From Acidimicrobiales bacterium (GTDB lineage Bacteria; Actinomycetota; Acidimicrobiia; Acidimicrobiales; SHLQ01), in assembly GCA_020628865.1 (NCBI GenBank), contig JAHDEJ010000004.1, positions 1 through 64,000 of the forward strand: 64,000 bases of DNA. Direction: 5' to 3'. The notes under the pieces were generated by a model, which searched no databases, was not told the origin of the DNA, and saw only the letters and a program-made list of their open reading frames with translations. Positions 53,652 to 62,510 of the stretch are shown one piece after another. Each line of letters begins with the position of its first letter. Position 1 is the first letter of the stretch. The position numbers and the translations under genes are program-made.

Positions 53652-53738
53652 GATTGATGAACTCCTCTGGTCATTCGTTCGTGGTCTGCCATCCGTGGCA
53701 TTGGTGATTCGTCCTGAACAGAAGTTGTGGGGTTGGGC

Positions 53739-54239
53739 CTACAGCGCGTCCTCCTCGGAGGCGGGCTCAGATCCGTCATCAGTCGTGACGAGTTCGATCG
53801 GGCTGGAGTCATCGGCCGTGTCGGCGCCGGGGGCCGAGGTGGCGATGATGTCGTCGATGCTCACTCGGGAGCCATCAACGATGAGGTGGGGGTCGCCGTA
53901 GTTGTATTCGACACCGCTCACCAGGCCGGACACGGAGCTCCCGGTGAAGGGATCGATCGCCGTGACCTCCTGGCCGATCAGGCCGGAGGCCATGGTGGCC
54001 TGCTGGAAAGCGATGAGTTCGGTCTGCTGTTCGGCGACCTTCGTCATCTGCTCGACCATCGTGAACTGTGCCGTCTGCGCCATGTACTCGTTGTTGTTCA
54101 TGGGCTCGAGCGGATCCTGATAGCGGACCTGCGCAACGAGCAGTTGGAGGAACATGTCCTTGTCTGCTCCCGAGGAGTCAGCGATGCTCTGCGTCGACGT
54201 CTCGGTCGAGATGCCGGTGATTCCGTTGATCATTGACAT
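53739..54239 (-). CDS. flgD: Hook cap protein FlgD
   Basis: The 166-residue product has the FlgD core DKDMFLQLLVAQVRYQDPLEPMNNNEYMAQTAQFTMVEQMT (near 27) and the start of the C-terminal domain (GLIGQEVTAIDPFTGSSVSGLVSGVEY). It helps hook subunits polymerise and leaves when the hook is done. It is shorter than E. coli FlgD because the outer beta domain is mostly missing. The ATG at 54239 is 13 bases past the upstream fliK stop. Confidence 0.92.
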   Translation of the reverse strand: MSMINGITGISTETSTQSIADSSGADKDMFLQLLVAQVRYQDPLEPMNNNEYMAQTAQFTMVEQMTKVAEQQTELIAFQQATMASGLIGQEVTAIDPFTGSSVSGLVSGVEYNYGDPHLIVDGSRVSIDDIIATSAPGADTADDSSPIELVTTDDGSEPASEEDAL

Positions 54240-54252
54240 TGGTGGTTCCTTC

Positions 54253-55980
54253 TCAGATGCGGAGCACGTTGCCGCCGTGCCCGGGAGTCGTGGTGGATTC
54301 GGTCGTGTCGTCGTTTCCGGCCGCCGTGTCGTCGACGTCACCGTCGATGTCGAACTGGGGCTGGTCGGACGAGCGGTCGTTGGTTTCGTTCGTGCCGCCC
54401 GACTCGGCGTCTGCGCCGGGCTCGCCGTCATGGCTCACGTCGAAGGAGTCCAGCTCGACCCCCTGCGCCCGCAGCGTGGATTCGAGTGTTTCCTGCAGGC
54501 GGCCGAGGATGGCCACGGTCGACTCCGAGTCGGCGAGGATCTCGATGGCGACGTCGCCGCCGGCCGTGAGCGAGACACGCAGGGAGATGTCTCCGAGCCC
54601 TTCCGGGCTGAGTTCGAGTCGCACTTCGCCGCCGGTGCCGGTGGCCATGTTCGCGATCTGCTGGGGGATTCGGGAAACGCTGACCCGTTCCGTCTGCGGT
54701 GTCGAGGTGAGCGGTTCGAAGACCGTGCCGCTGACGACGCTCGAGAGGCTGGCCGAACCGAGGGAGTCGTTGGCCGTCGTGTTGCCGGCCGTCGTGTCGG
54801 AGCCGGCACTCCCGTCTCCGCCCGTGAGGTCGATGTCGACGCCGGTTCCGGCACCCGCGCCGGGGGAGGCCAGGTCGATGTCCGCACCGTCGGCGACCGT
54901 GTCGATCGTGGTGGTGGTCCGAATCGGTGCCTCGGCGCCGTCCGCATCGATGGTGCCCGCCGGGTCGGCGCCTTCGGCCGGATCCATGCCGGCCTCGACG
55001 TCGACATTCGTCGGTGCGAGGTCCGAAAGCTCTGGGGCGTCGTCGACCGGAAGGGTCGTCTCCACGTTCGTGGCGACTTCGGGTTCGTCCGGCAACGCGG
55101 CGCTGCGAATCGCATCGCCGACGGTGACGCCGGCCAACGGGCCGTCCTCCACGAGTGGGGTTGCGGCTTCGGCAGCCGGGCTGCCCTGCTCGACTGCGGG
55201 ATCCATCACAGATTCCGCTGTGGGTGTTGCGCCGTCGACCACCCCAGTCGGCGTGGCATTGGGGATCAGCGCAGCCCCACTGTTCGGGGCCGGGGTCTCG
55301 GCGGCGGAGTGATCGACGACCACCCCAGCGCTCGGCTCGATCGGAGCAGCGACCTCGGGGACCGGCGGAGGCTGCGGGGCGAACGGGATGATTCGTTCGC
55401 CCGTCGACAGCGAGCGCCACCGCTGCAGCACCATCGGCACGTAGTTCTGTGTCTCCTCGAACGGCGGAATCCCGCCGTGGCGCTGCACGGCTCCCGGTCC
55501 GGCGTTGTAAGCCGCGAGGGCCAGTTCGACACTGCCGAAACGGTCGATCTGTTCCCGCAGGTAGCGGGCACCGCCATCGAGGTTCTCCAACGGGTTCGTC
55601 GGGTCGACGCCCAGCCCGGCAGCGGTACCCGGCATGAGCTGCATGAGCCCCATCGCGCCGGCGTGCGAGACGGCCGACGGGTTGAAGGCCGACTCCTGCC
55701 ACGAGACCGCCATCAGCAGGTTGACGTCGAGGCCGTAGCGATCGGCGGTCTCCTCGAAGGCGGCCCGCAGCGATTCCGTCATCGCCGGCGCCGAACCGAC
55801 CTGGTGGGTGCGCGGTCCGCCGAAGAGTGCCTGCGTCGCCACGGAACCCGAGGCCGAGTAGTCCTCGAGTAGCCCCTCGAACTCGGCCGAATCCGCATCG
55901 GACACGGCAGGCGCACGGGGTGGCTCGAACCGAGCCTCGATCGACGCAATGCGTTCCTGTACCTGGGCAAATCCGTTCAT
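54253..55980 (-). CDS. Fusion of lytic transglycosylase (SLT) and hook-length protein FliK
   Basis: The 575-residue product joins two flagellar functions. Residues about 65-190 form an SLT transglycosylase domain: ETADRYGLDVNLLMAVSWQESAFNP with the catalytic E96, GLMQLMPGTA (111-120), AYNAGPGAV (157-165) and QNYVPMVLQRW. A long acidic Ala/Pro/Thr-rich linker (about 200-440) follows. Residues 452-515 form the FliK C-terminal domain (VRLELSPEGLGDISLRVSL, then ILGRLQETLESTLRAQGVELDSFDV), with an acidic tail. The first part would cut peptidoglycan for the rod, the last would set hook length. One unbroken frame covers both. It overlaps fliJ by four bases. Confidence 0.9.
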   Translation of the reverse strand: MNGFAQVQERIASIEARFEPPRAPAVSDADSAEFEGLLEDYSASGSVATQALFGGPRTHQVGSAPAMTESLRAAFEETADRYGLDVNLLMAVSWQESAFNPSAVSHAGAMGLMQLMPGTAAGLGVDPTNPLENLDGGARYLREQIDRFGSVELALAAYNAGPGAVQRHGGIPPFEETQNYVPMVLQRWRSLSTGERIIPFAPQPPPVPEVAAPIEPSAGVVVDHSAAETPAPNSGAALIPNATPTGVVDGATPTAESVMDPAVEQGSPAAEAATPLVEDGPLAGVTVGDAIRSAALPDEPEVATNVETTLPVDDAPELSDLAPTNVDVEAGMDPAEGADPAGTIDADGAEAPIRTTTTIDTVADGADIDLASPGAGAGTGVDIDLTGGDGSAGSDTTAGNTTANDSLGSASLSSVVSGTVFEPLTSTPQTERVSVSRIPQQIANMATGTGGEVRLELSPEGLGDISLRVSLTAGGDVAIEILADSESTVAILGRLQETLESTLRAQGVELDSFDVSHDGEPGADAESGGTNETNDRSSDQPQFDIDGDVDDTAAGNDDTTESTTTPGHGGNVLRI

Positions 55981-56399
55981 CGGTTCCTCCGTTGCCAGCC
56001 GGCCACGGCGATGTCATCCATCGCCCGTTCGGCGGCCTGCGTTGCGAGAACAGCCCAAGCCAGCTTGTGCTTCTCGTCGATTCGCTCGACCGTGCGCCGG
56101 TAGCGCATGTCGGCGAGCATCTCATTTCGTTCTTCCACGGCTCGTTCGATCTGGTCCGTGAGGTGGGCCTTCGCGATCAGCGCCGTGCGGGCGCTCGCCG
56201 CAGCGAGCTCGCGCCGACGTTGCAGTTCATCCACCGTTCCGACGCTCGGCGTCGGGGTGGCCCGATGCTGCGCCTCGATGAAGCGCTGCCTGGCCGTCTC
56301 GATCTCGCGGAGCCGTGCGGCGTGCTGTGCGGTCGACTTGTCCTCGCGCAGCTTCGCCACCTTGAGGACGGCGGCGAGCCGGTTCTTCTTCTTGGTCAC
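55977..56399 (-). CDS. fliJ: Flagellar export chaperone-like FliJ
   Basis: The 140-residue product is a long charged coiled coil (KKKNRLAAVLKVAKLREDKSTAQHAARLREIETARQRF to AIVLATQAAERAMDDIAVAGW region) as in FliJ, the stalk of the export ATPase. Identity is weak but size, coiled-coil pattern and the position after fliI support it. Both ends overlap neighbours by four bases. Confidence 0.82.
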   Translation of the reverse strand: MTKKKNRLAAVLKVAKLREDKSTAQHAARLREIETARQRFIEAQHRATPTPSVGTVDELQRRRELAAASARTALIAKAHLTDQIERAVEERNEMLADMRYRRTVERIDEKHKLAWAVLATQAAERAMDDIAVAGWQRRNR

Positions 56400-57724
56400 G
56401 CCGGGTTCCCTTCGCTCGGAGCGGTTCCGCTGACGGTCCGGATGGCGTCAGCCATCGCATGCAACTCCGTCAATGACTGGTCACGGGGCAGGACCTCGTG
56501 GAGGTTCTGCTGGAGAAAGGCGGTGATCGGGGTCCGCAGGGTCAGATACGCGTCGAGCGCCGGATTCGTGCCGGCCTCGTAGGCGCCGAGTTCGACGAGG
56601 TCCCGTCCGGTGTCCCAGGCGAGAAGTACCTGCCGGAGCGCAGTCGCATCGTCGAGGTGGGTCACCTCGGCGACCTTGCCGGCAAGTCGGCTGACGCTGT
56701 TGAGCACGTCGATCGTCGGGAAGTGTCCGGCAGCGGCGAGCTCACGGCTGAGCACGACGTGTCCATCGAGGATGCTTCGCACGTGGTCGGTGACCGGCTC
56801 GTTCATGTCGTCGCCCTCGACGAGCACCGTGTACACGCCGGTGACGCTGCCGACCTCGAGCGGACCGGTCCGCTCCAGAAGCTTCGGGAGCAGTGCAAAG
56901 ACGGACGGCGGGAAGCCCCGCGTCGTCGGTGGTTCGCCGGCCGTCAGCCCGACCTCGCGTTGGGCCATTGCGACCCGGGTGACCGAGTCCATCAGCAGCA
57001 GCACGTTCTTGTTCTGCGCCGCGAACCACTCCGCCACCCGAGTGGCGGTGAAGGCGGCGCGGATGCGTGTGGGCGCCGGCTCGTCGCTCGTGGCCACCAC
57101 GACGACCGTGTTCTTCATGCCGTCCGGTCCGAGGTCGTCTTCGATGAATTCCCGGACTTCGCGTCCTCGTTCACCGATCAGGCCGACCACGACCACATCG
57201 GCCTGCGTGCCGCGGGCCATCATCCCGAGCAACGAACTCTTGCCGACGCCACTTCCGGCGAAGACGCCGATCCGCTGACCCTCGCCGCAGGGGAGCAGCG
57301 TGTCGATGGTGCGAACCCCGAGACCCAGTGGCTCCGAGATGCGCTGGCGCGTCATCGGGTTCGGCACGTCGTTGGTCAACTCGACTCGTTCGATCAGGCC
57401 GTCGATCGGACCCTTGCCATCGATCGGGTTGCCCATCGCATCGATCGTGCGGCCACGCAGGCCGGCGCCGAGGGCGAGCGTGGTGTCTGCAGCGACCGAA
57501 ACCGGATCGCCGGCGGAGATGCCGTTCGTGTCCCGCAGCGGCATGACGACGCAGCGACCATCGCGCACGGCGATCACCTCCGCCGGGATCTGCTGTTCAC
57601 CCACGGCGAGCAGCGCTCCGACGGGAGGGTTGAGACCCGACACGGTGAGTTCGAGACCGGCGACGCCGACGACGCGTCCGGTCACGTCGAACCGTGAGAT
57701 CGAATCGAGAACCGCGGTGTTCAT
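56396..57724 (-). CDS. fliI: Flagellar export ATPase FliI
   Basis: The 442-residue product has the F1-ATPase-like fold with Walker A GVFAGSGVGKSSLLGM (near 163), GLIGERGREVREFIEDDLG, Walker B VLLLMDSVTRVAMAQREVGLTAGEPP and GVYTVLVEGDDMNEPVTD. It works at the base of the flagellar type III export gate. It overlaps fliH and fliJ by four bases each. Confidence 0.96.
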   Translation of the reverse strand: MNTAVLDSISRFDVTGRVVGVAGLELTVSGLNPPVGALLAVGEQQIPAEVIAVRDGRCVVMPLRDTNGISAGDPVSVAADTTLALGAGLRGRTIDAMGNPIDGKGPIDGLIERVELTNDVPNPMTRQRISEPLGLGVRTIDTLLPCGEGQRIGVFAGSGVGKSSLLGMMARGTQADVVVVGLIGERGREVREFIEDDLGPDGMKNTVVVVATSDEPAPTRIRAAFTATRVAEWFAAQNKNVLLLMDSVTRVAMAQREVGLTAGEPPTTRGFPPSVFALLPKLLERTGPLEVGSVTGVYTVLVEGDDMNEPVTDHVRSILDGHVVLSRELAAAGHFPTIDVLNSVSRLAGKVAEVTHLDDATALRQVLLAWDTGRDLVELGAYEAGTNPALDAYLTLRTPITAFLQQNLHEVLPRDQSLTELHAMADAIRTVSGTAPSEGNPA

Positions 57725-58326
57725 ACGGTCTCCTCGTCGTTCGTGATGTCGTCGAGCAGCGCAGCGCGCGCCCGGTCCAGGGCGGTCGAAACATGCAGAC
57801 CGATGTCAGGACCGTCGGTCTGGACGATGAAGGCGCCGTCGGAGAGGTTGCGATCGGCGACGATGCCGACGTCGTAGGGCAACAGCGCGGTCAGCGCATC
57901 GGCGAGTTCGGGTGCGACGCGAATCCGCTGCGGACCACGCTCGTCGTGTTCGGCGACGGCCTGTTCGACCAGTTGCGCCACGACTTCCGGCTGCTGCAGC
58001 TCCTGCCCGAGGACCCATTCAGCGATGTTGATCGCGCCGTCGACCAGTGCGGCCGAATCCGCCCGGAAGGCGAGGGCGCGGCTCTCGGGTGTGCGATCGG
58101 CCAGGTCGCGTAGTGAGGCAGCGATCGATTCGATCGCCGGCCCCAGGCTCGCGATTGCGTCGTTCATTCCCGACTGGCGTGCGGTTTCGCACAGCGACTC
58201 GGTTTCGGACGCGGTGAACAGCAGCGGCTCCTGCGGAACCTCAGGCTGCGTCGGTTCGACCTCGACAACCGCCGCGGCCGGGACGTCACCCGACTTCAGG
58301 ATTCGTCGACTACTCGTCATCGTCAT
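57721..58326 (-). CDS. fliH: FliH-like regulator of the export ATPase
   Basis: The 201-residue product has the layout of FliH: a polar start, a helical middle (AIASLGPAIESIAASLRDLADRTPE) and a C-terminal domain (LAFRADSAALVDGAINIAEWVLGQEL; then RIRVAPELADAL and VGIVADRNLSDGAFIVQTDGPDIGLHVSTALDRARAALL) of the V-type ATPase subunit E type. It binds FliI. The start lies inside the end of fliG: the GAC/GAT run that encodes the acidic tail of FliG also gives ATGACGATG for FliH. Confidence 0.85.
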   Translation of the reverse strand: MTMTSSRRILKSGDVPAAAVVEVEPTQPEVPQEPLLFTASETESLCETARQSGMNDAIASLGPAIESIAASLRDLADRTPESRALAFRADSAALVDGAINIAEWVLGQELQQPEVVAQLVEQAVAEHDERGPQRIRVAPELADALTALLPYDVGIVADRNLSDGAFIVQTDGPDIGLHVSTALDRARAALLDDITNDEETV

Positions 58327-59320
58327 CGTCGTCACCGCCTCCGCCTCGTTCGATCGTGATCGCACCCGACTCCTCGAGCGTCCGAACCGTCGCAACGATT
58401 CGCTTCTGGGCACCCTTGATCTCGCCCCCGGCCGGGTTGCGGAGGAACTCGATCTCCTCCGCCAGGTTCTCTCGGGCCCGGGTCGACAGGTTGTCCATGA
58501 ACTTGTTCCGCAGCTCCTCGCCCGCCGGGTACAGGGCGAACGAGAGATCGCTTGTGTCCACGGACTTGAGGATCTCCTGGATCGCACGGTTGTCGAGGAG
58601 GGCGATGTCGTCGAAGACGAACAGGCTCTCCTTGATCAGTGCAGCCAGCTCCTCGTCGCGCTCGGCGATCTGCTCGAGGACCCGCTTCTCCACCTTCTTC
58701 GAGACCTGGCCGAGGATTTCGACGACGACCTCGAGACCGGGGATCTCCTCGAGCCCCTCCGGCTTGATGCGAGGGGTGATGCGTTCGCGCATGTCCCGCT
58801 CGACCGTTTCATACAGCTGGGTGTTGATCGGCGCGATGGTGGCGATGCGCATGTGCAACTCGGCCTGTGCTTCCTCGTCGAAGTACTTGAGGATGCGAGC
58901 GGCGATCATCGGATCCAGGGACGCCAGCGCCAGGGCGAGCGTGCCGATCGGTTCGCGGCTGATCGCACGGGCGGCCAGTTCGGGCTCGGCCTCGATGAGG
59001 AAGCCGAAGGGTTTGCCCCGAGGATCGATGGCCTCTTTGACCTCTTCGGACTTCTCGGTTCCGAACGCCGTGGCGATCACGTCGATCGCGTATCGGAGGT
59101 CGCCGGCCGGAGCGGTTTCCTCTTCGAGACCCATGAGCACGTTCTGCAGGGTGGAGGTGACGTCCTCTTCCTCGAGCTCGGGGACGCGCACCATCGCATC
59201 TGCGATCTCGGGCAGGAGTTCCTCCGGGAACGTCTGCAGGATTGCGGCTGCACGGTCGCGTCCGAGCGCCACGAGCACCTTGGCCAACTCATCGATTCGA
59301 GGGTTTGCGGTGGCCAGCAT
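58310..59320 (-). CDS. fliG: Flagellar motor switch protein FliG
   Basis: The 336-residue product has the three FliG parts: N-terminal (about 5-95), middle, and the C-terminal torque domain with charged ESLFVFDDIALLDNRAIQEILKSVDTSDLSFAL (near 240). The middle EHPQ motif, which binds FliM, reads REPI here (in SREPIGTLALALASLDP near 121). The end is an unusual GGGG then seven acidic residues. It joins the MS-ring to the C-ring and meets MotA. Its ATG overlaps the fliF stop. Confidence 0.93.
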   Translation of the reverse strand: MLATANPRIDELAKVLVALGRDRAAAILQTFPEELLPEIADAMVRVPELEEEDVTSTLQNVLMGLEEETAPAGDLRYAIDVIATAFGTEKSEEVKEAIDPRGKPFGFLIEAEPELAARAISREPIGTLALALASLDPMIAARILKYFDEEAQAELHMRIATIAPINTQLYETVERDMRERITPRIKPEGLEEIPGLEVVVEILGQVSKKVEKRVLEQIAERDEELAALIKESLFVFDDIALLDNRAIQEILKSVDTSDLSFALYPAGEELRNKFMDNLSTRARENLAEEIEFLRNPAGGEIKGAQKRIVATVRTLEESGAITIERGGGGDDDDDDE

Positions 59321-60945
59321 CAGTTCTTGACCCCCTCATCGGCCCAGCTGCGAAGCAGCGCCGCGACCTCGATCGGCTGCGAGTCGATGATTCGCATCAC
59401 GTCGCTGGCCGTCTGTGGACCGGCCCCGAGTGACTTCATCTCGCCGTCCTCATCCTCTGCGTCGGAATCGTCGTCCGAGGCGTCCTCATCCGAGGCGTCC
59501 TTGTCCTCGCCGTCCTCGTCCTCCTCGTCGCTGCCCTCTTCGAGCGCATCGAGATCGAGCACCTCGACATCGACGGGCTTGAGGTTGGCCGTGAAGGTCT
59601 TCACTCCCTTCCGGAGTGAGAGCACGACCATCAGGATCAACAGCACGGCGAAGGCGGTCTGCGCGATGCCCAGATACGGGGCGATGGGCGCCAGCGGATC
59701 GGACGGAGCGGCAGCGGCATCTGGCGCCGTTTCGAGTGCTTCGACGAACCGGTCGTCGAAGGCGATCGCCTCGACTGCGATCACGTCGCCGCGTGCAGGG
59801 TCGAGCCCGACGGCTGCGGCGACGACGTCCGAGACCTGCTGGAGGTTCGGCTGGGGATCCAGCCCTTCGTTCACCACGACCGCAACGGACAGGCGGGTGA
59901 CCTGCCCCGATGCGCTGCGCTCGACCGTGCGAACACGATCGACACCGAACTCCGAGGTGTTCTCGTTCCGGGTGTAGTCAGTTCCGTCGGTGTCGGCGGT
60001 GGTCGCCGTGTCCAGCAGCTCGTCGGTCACGCCGACGATCCCGGCCGCCGCTTCTGATCCACCGGCGTACTGCTCGATGATGCTCTGTTCCCGGAGGGCG
60101 ACCTGTGAATCCGGGTTGTAGGTGACCGTCTCGCGTTCGTTCTCGTCGAGGTTGAGTTCGGCCGACACCCGGACGAGTGCGTTCTCCTGGCCGAACGCTG
60201 CGATCAGCATGGTCTGGGCCGAGGTTTCGAGCTGCTGTTCGATTGCCCGCTGGTTGGTGAGGGCGTCCCCGGCAGCGGAGCCGCCGCCATCGGTGAGCAC
60301 GCGCCCGGCCGTGTCGGTGACGGTCACGCCATCGGGCGTCATGCCCGGAACAGCCGCTGCAACAAGGTTGACGATGCCTTTCACCGAGCGGGACGAGAAG
60401 CTCGTGCCCGGATCGATCACGACGGATGCGGAGGGAGGGTCTTCCTCATCGGAGAACAGCTCGTCTTCGGGAATGGACAGGTGCACGCTCGCGGCCAGCA
60501 CCTGATCGAGGTCGAGGATCGTGCGAGTGAGCTCGCCCTCGAGCGCCCGCTGGTAGTTCACCCGCTGCTGGAACGACGACGTCGAGAACCCCTGATTGTC
60601 GAGGAGCTCATACCCCACGATCGTCGACGAGGAGATGCCGGCCGAGGCCAGTGCGACCTCCGCGTCGGCGACCTGCTCACGGGGCACCTCGATCATCGTT
60701 CCGCCCGAACTCACGCGGTACGTGATGCCGGCCGTCTCGAGTTCGCTGATGCTCTCGGACACCACCGCCGGTTCTTCACCGACGAGCAGCGTCTGCCAGC
60801 TCGGGGCTGTCGCCCACTGCCACAGCCCCATGATCGCGATGATCGAGGCAATGGCCAGAAGGCCACTGATGATCATCTGATGTGGTGCCATCGACATGAT
60901 GGGCTCGAGGAATTTTGGTCCTCGCCCGCCGTCCTGTTCCGCCAT
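59320..60945 (-). CDS. fliF: Flagellar MS-ring protein FliF
   Basis: The 541-residue product has an N-terminal membrane helix (about 23-44), the ring-building motif region (VVSESISELETAGITYRVSSGGTMIEVPREQVADAEVALASAG split across the fold, FSTSSFQQRVNYQRALEGELTRTI near 120), and a second membrane helix (about 430-450). The C-terminal tail that binds FliG includes a very acidic stretch (about 470-510). It forms the first ring of the basal body. It lies 34 bases after fliE. Confidence 0.95.
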   Translation of the reverse strand: MAEQDGGRGPKFLEPIMSMAPHQMIISGLLAIASIIAIMGLWQWATAPSWQTLLVGEEPAVVSESISELETAGITYRVSSGGTMIEVPREQVADAEVALASAGISSSTIVGYELLDNQGFSTSSFQQRVNYQRALEGELTRTILDLDQVLAASVHLSIPEDELFSDEEDPPSASVVIDPGTSFSSRSVKGIVNLVAAAVPGMTPDGVTVTDTAGRVLTDGGGSAAGDALTNQRAIEQQLETSAQTMLIAAFGQENALVRVSAELNLDENERETVTYNPDSQVALREQSIIEQYAGGSEAAAGIVGVTDELLDTATTADTDGTDYTRNENTSEFGVDRVRTVERSASGQVTRLSVAVVVNEGLDPQPNLQQVSDVVAAAVGLDPARGDVIAVEAIAFDDRFVEALETAPDAAAAPSDPLAPIAPYLGIAQTAFAVLLILMVVLSLRKGVKTFTANLKPVDVEVLDLDALEEGSDEEDEDGEDKDASDEDASDDDSDAEDEDGEMKSLGAGPQTASDVMRIIDSQPIEVAALLRSWADEGVKN

Positions 60946-60979
60946 TACAGGGTTTCCCTTCAGTGCAGCTGACCGGGGG

Positions 60980-61279
60980 TCAGAGCTGCATCCTCATCAC
61001 TTCTTGGTATGCCGCCAGGGCCCGATCGCGCACAGCGACCGTCAGTTCCATTGCCAGTGCGGCCTTCTCCGCTGCGACCGTGAACTGGTGCACATCGGTC
61101 AGGTCGCCCGTTGCCAGATCCTGGGCGAGTTGGTTCACTTCGCCCGTGGAGTTGAGTGCCTCTTTCAGGCCGTCGATGAAGCTGCTTCCGGCAACGCCGG
61201 AGGCGTCCGCAACCGGAGCCGGAGTTGCCGGCGTCGACGGAATCGGAATGGCCGAGGCCGAGATCGGTGGAATCGCCAT
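60980..61279 (-). CDS. fliE: Flagellar hook-basal body protein FliE
   Basis: The 99-residue product has the FliE pattern in its last 65 residues: SSFIDGLKEALNSTGEVNQLAQDLATGDLTDVHQFTVAAEKAALAMELTVAVRDRALAAYQEVMRMQL. It links the MS-ring and export gate to the rod. It follows flgC by two bases. Confidence 0.92.
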   Translation of the reverse strand: MAIPPISASAIPIPSTPATPAPVADASGVAGSSFIDGLKEALNSTGEVNQLAQDLATGDLTDVHQFTVAAEKAALAMELTVAVRDRALAAYQEVMRMQL

Positions 61280-61281
61280 CG

Positions 61282-61686
61282 TCAGCTTCCGATCTGCAGT
61301 GCTGCTCGGTAGGCGTTGACCGCCCGATCCATCACGGACAGGTTCATCGAGTACACCCGGTTCGCCAGGAGGAGATTCGTCATCTCCTTGTCGAGGGTGA
61401 CGTTCGCTTGCCGAACCAGGCCGAATTCATCGGCGTGGGGATGGTCCGGGTCGTAGAGCAGCTGCGACGGTGCGTCGCTGAGCGAGATCTGGGCGACACG
61501 GACGCCGTGGCCGATGCCGTCGGCGCCGGGAACCGACGAGGCCAGCACCTGGCGGGCCCGGAACGGTTCTTCGTCCGGCGGACGAGTCGTGTTGATGTTG
61601 GCCACGTTGTCGGCGATGGCGTCGAGCCACACCCGCGACATCGTGGCGCCGGTGACGGCGGTGTCGAGTGCCTGAAAAAGGGTCAT
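61282..61686 (-). CDS. flgC: Flagellar rod protein FlgC
   Basis: The 134-residue product has the rod pattern ATMSRVWLDAIADNVANINTTRPPDEEPFRARQV near 14 and a final LLANRVYSMNLSVMDRAVNAYRAAL. It is part of the proximal rod. The start overlaps the flgB stop by four bases. Confidence 0.93.
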   Translation of the reverse strand: MTLFQALDTAVTGATMSRVWLDAIADNVANINTTRPPDEEPFRARQVLASSVPGADGIGHGVRVAQISLSDAPSQLLYDPDHPHADEFGLVRQANVTLDKEMTNLLLANRVYSMNLSVMDRAVNAYRAALQIGS

Positions 61687-62036
61687 GTCGTGCCTCGCAT
61701 TGCCGTGCGCAGCAGTCCGAGCTTGTAGTTCTCTGCGGCGATCAGCGCTTCGTAGAGAATCTCGGTCCGCAGGAGCATCGACGATTCCTCTTCGAGGGAC
61801 ACGTCGTTGCCGTTGATGCCTTCAGGGGTGTTGGCCCGCCGGGTCGTGATGACCGCGTTCTGCGATCCCCGATCGAGGGCGGCCGCAAGCGAAGCTTCGA
61901 AGTCGACACGCTTGGCATTGAAGCCGGGCGTGGCGGCGTTCGCGATGTTGTGCGATGCCGCCCGCTGTCGTTCCGCCACAGCCGTCAGCGCATGTTCGAG
62001 CGCCCACGTGGTCGTGTCTGAGAACAGTGTGTTCAT
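61683..62036 (-). CDS. flgB: Flagellar rod protein FlgB
   Basis: The 117-residue product has the FlgB pattern (LTAVAERQRAASHNIANAATPGFNAKRVDFEASLAAAL; then a final LYEALIAAENYKLGLLRTAMRG). It is part of the proximal rod and the first gene of the long basal-body operon. The ATG at 62036 has GGGAGG just before it; an earlier GTG at 62063 is less likely. Confidence 0.93.
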   Translation of the reverse strand: MNTLFSDTTTWALEHALTAVAERQRAASHNIANAATPGFNAKRVDFEASLAAALDRGSQNAVITTRRANTPEGINGNDVSLEEESSMLLRTEILYEALIAAENYKLGLLRTAMRGTT

Positions 62037-62267
62037 GTCGCCTCCCGCCAGAGGCCAGCCCACCCCGGAGACGAGGTGTGACCAGCTGATTCCGCCGTTC
62101 GTCCATGAACGTTGTTGTGTCTTCCATGAGACGACGAAACTGACCGGTGAGGTGCGGTTCCGCCATCCGCTTCACTACACCGTTTCAATCGGTGCAGGCC
62201 CGGGGGATGTGAGTCTCCCCGGGACTTTGAGCCATTGGACCCACGCGGTCCGCCGGTGGTGCTCCCG
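62037..62267. other. Intergenic region before the flgB operon
   Basis: No gene is seen in these 231 bases. They should hold the promoter of the leftward flgB operon, and a hairpin (CCCGGGG at 62199-62205 with CCCCGGG at 62217-62223, 11-base loop) that could end the upstream unit. No T run follows it on either strand, and no clear flagellar promoter was recognised. Confidence 0.4.
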
Positions 62268-62510
62268 TCAGGTCGCCGGAAGCTCCGCGTCGCCCTCTTC
62301 CGCGGCCTCTTCCTCGGGGCCGAGGTTGCGCAACGCGGCGCCGACCGTCGGTGCGAGCACCTTGTCGACGATGCTGATGCACATGACGATCACGAGACCG
62401 CGAACGGCCACGTCGGTGATGCTCATGTCGCCCTGAAGCATCCGGACGAGCAGCACCAGCAGGATGATTGCGCCGGCGACGCTGAAGGTTCCGCGAATCA
62501 TCGGACGCAC
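62268..62510 (-). CDS. Small membrane protein in the flagellar cluster
   Basis: The 80-residue product has two membrane helices (about 7-26 and 35-55) and a short acidic tail (PEEEAAEEGDAELPAT). I do not recognise a family. The topology is like the small export-gate protein FliQ, but no FliQ sequence motif is seen. It overlaps the FlhF-like gene by 13 bases, so it is in the same transcript as flhA. Confidence 0.65.
   Translation of the reverse strand: MRPMIRGTFSVAGAIILLVLLVRMLQGDMSITDVAVRGLVIVMCISIVDKVLAPTVGAALRNLGPEEEAAEEGDAELPAT

Noticed and set aside
58025-59977. 650-residue Ser/Ala-rich open frame antisense to fliH/fliG/fliF
   Set aside because: Shadow of certain flagellar genes; low-complexity sequence.
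62199-62223. Rho-independent terminator before flgB
   Set aside because: The 7-bp stem has an 11-base loop and no T run; recorded only as part of the gap description.
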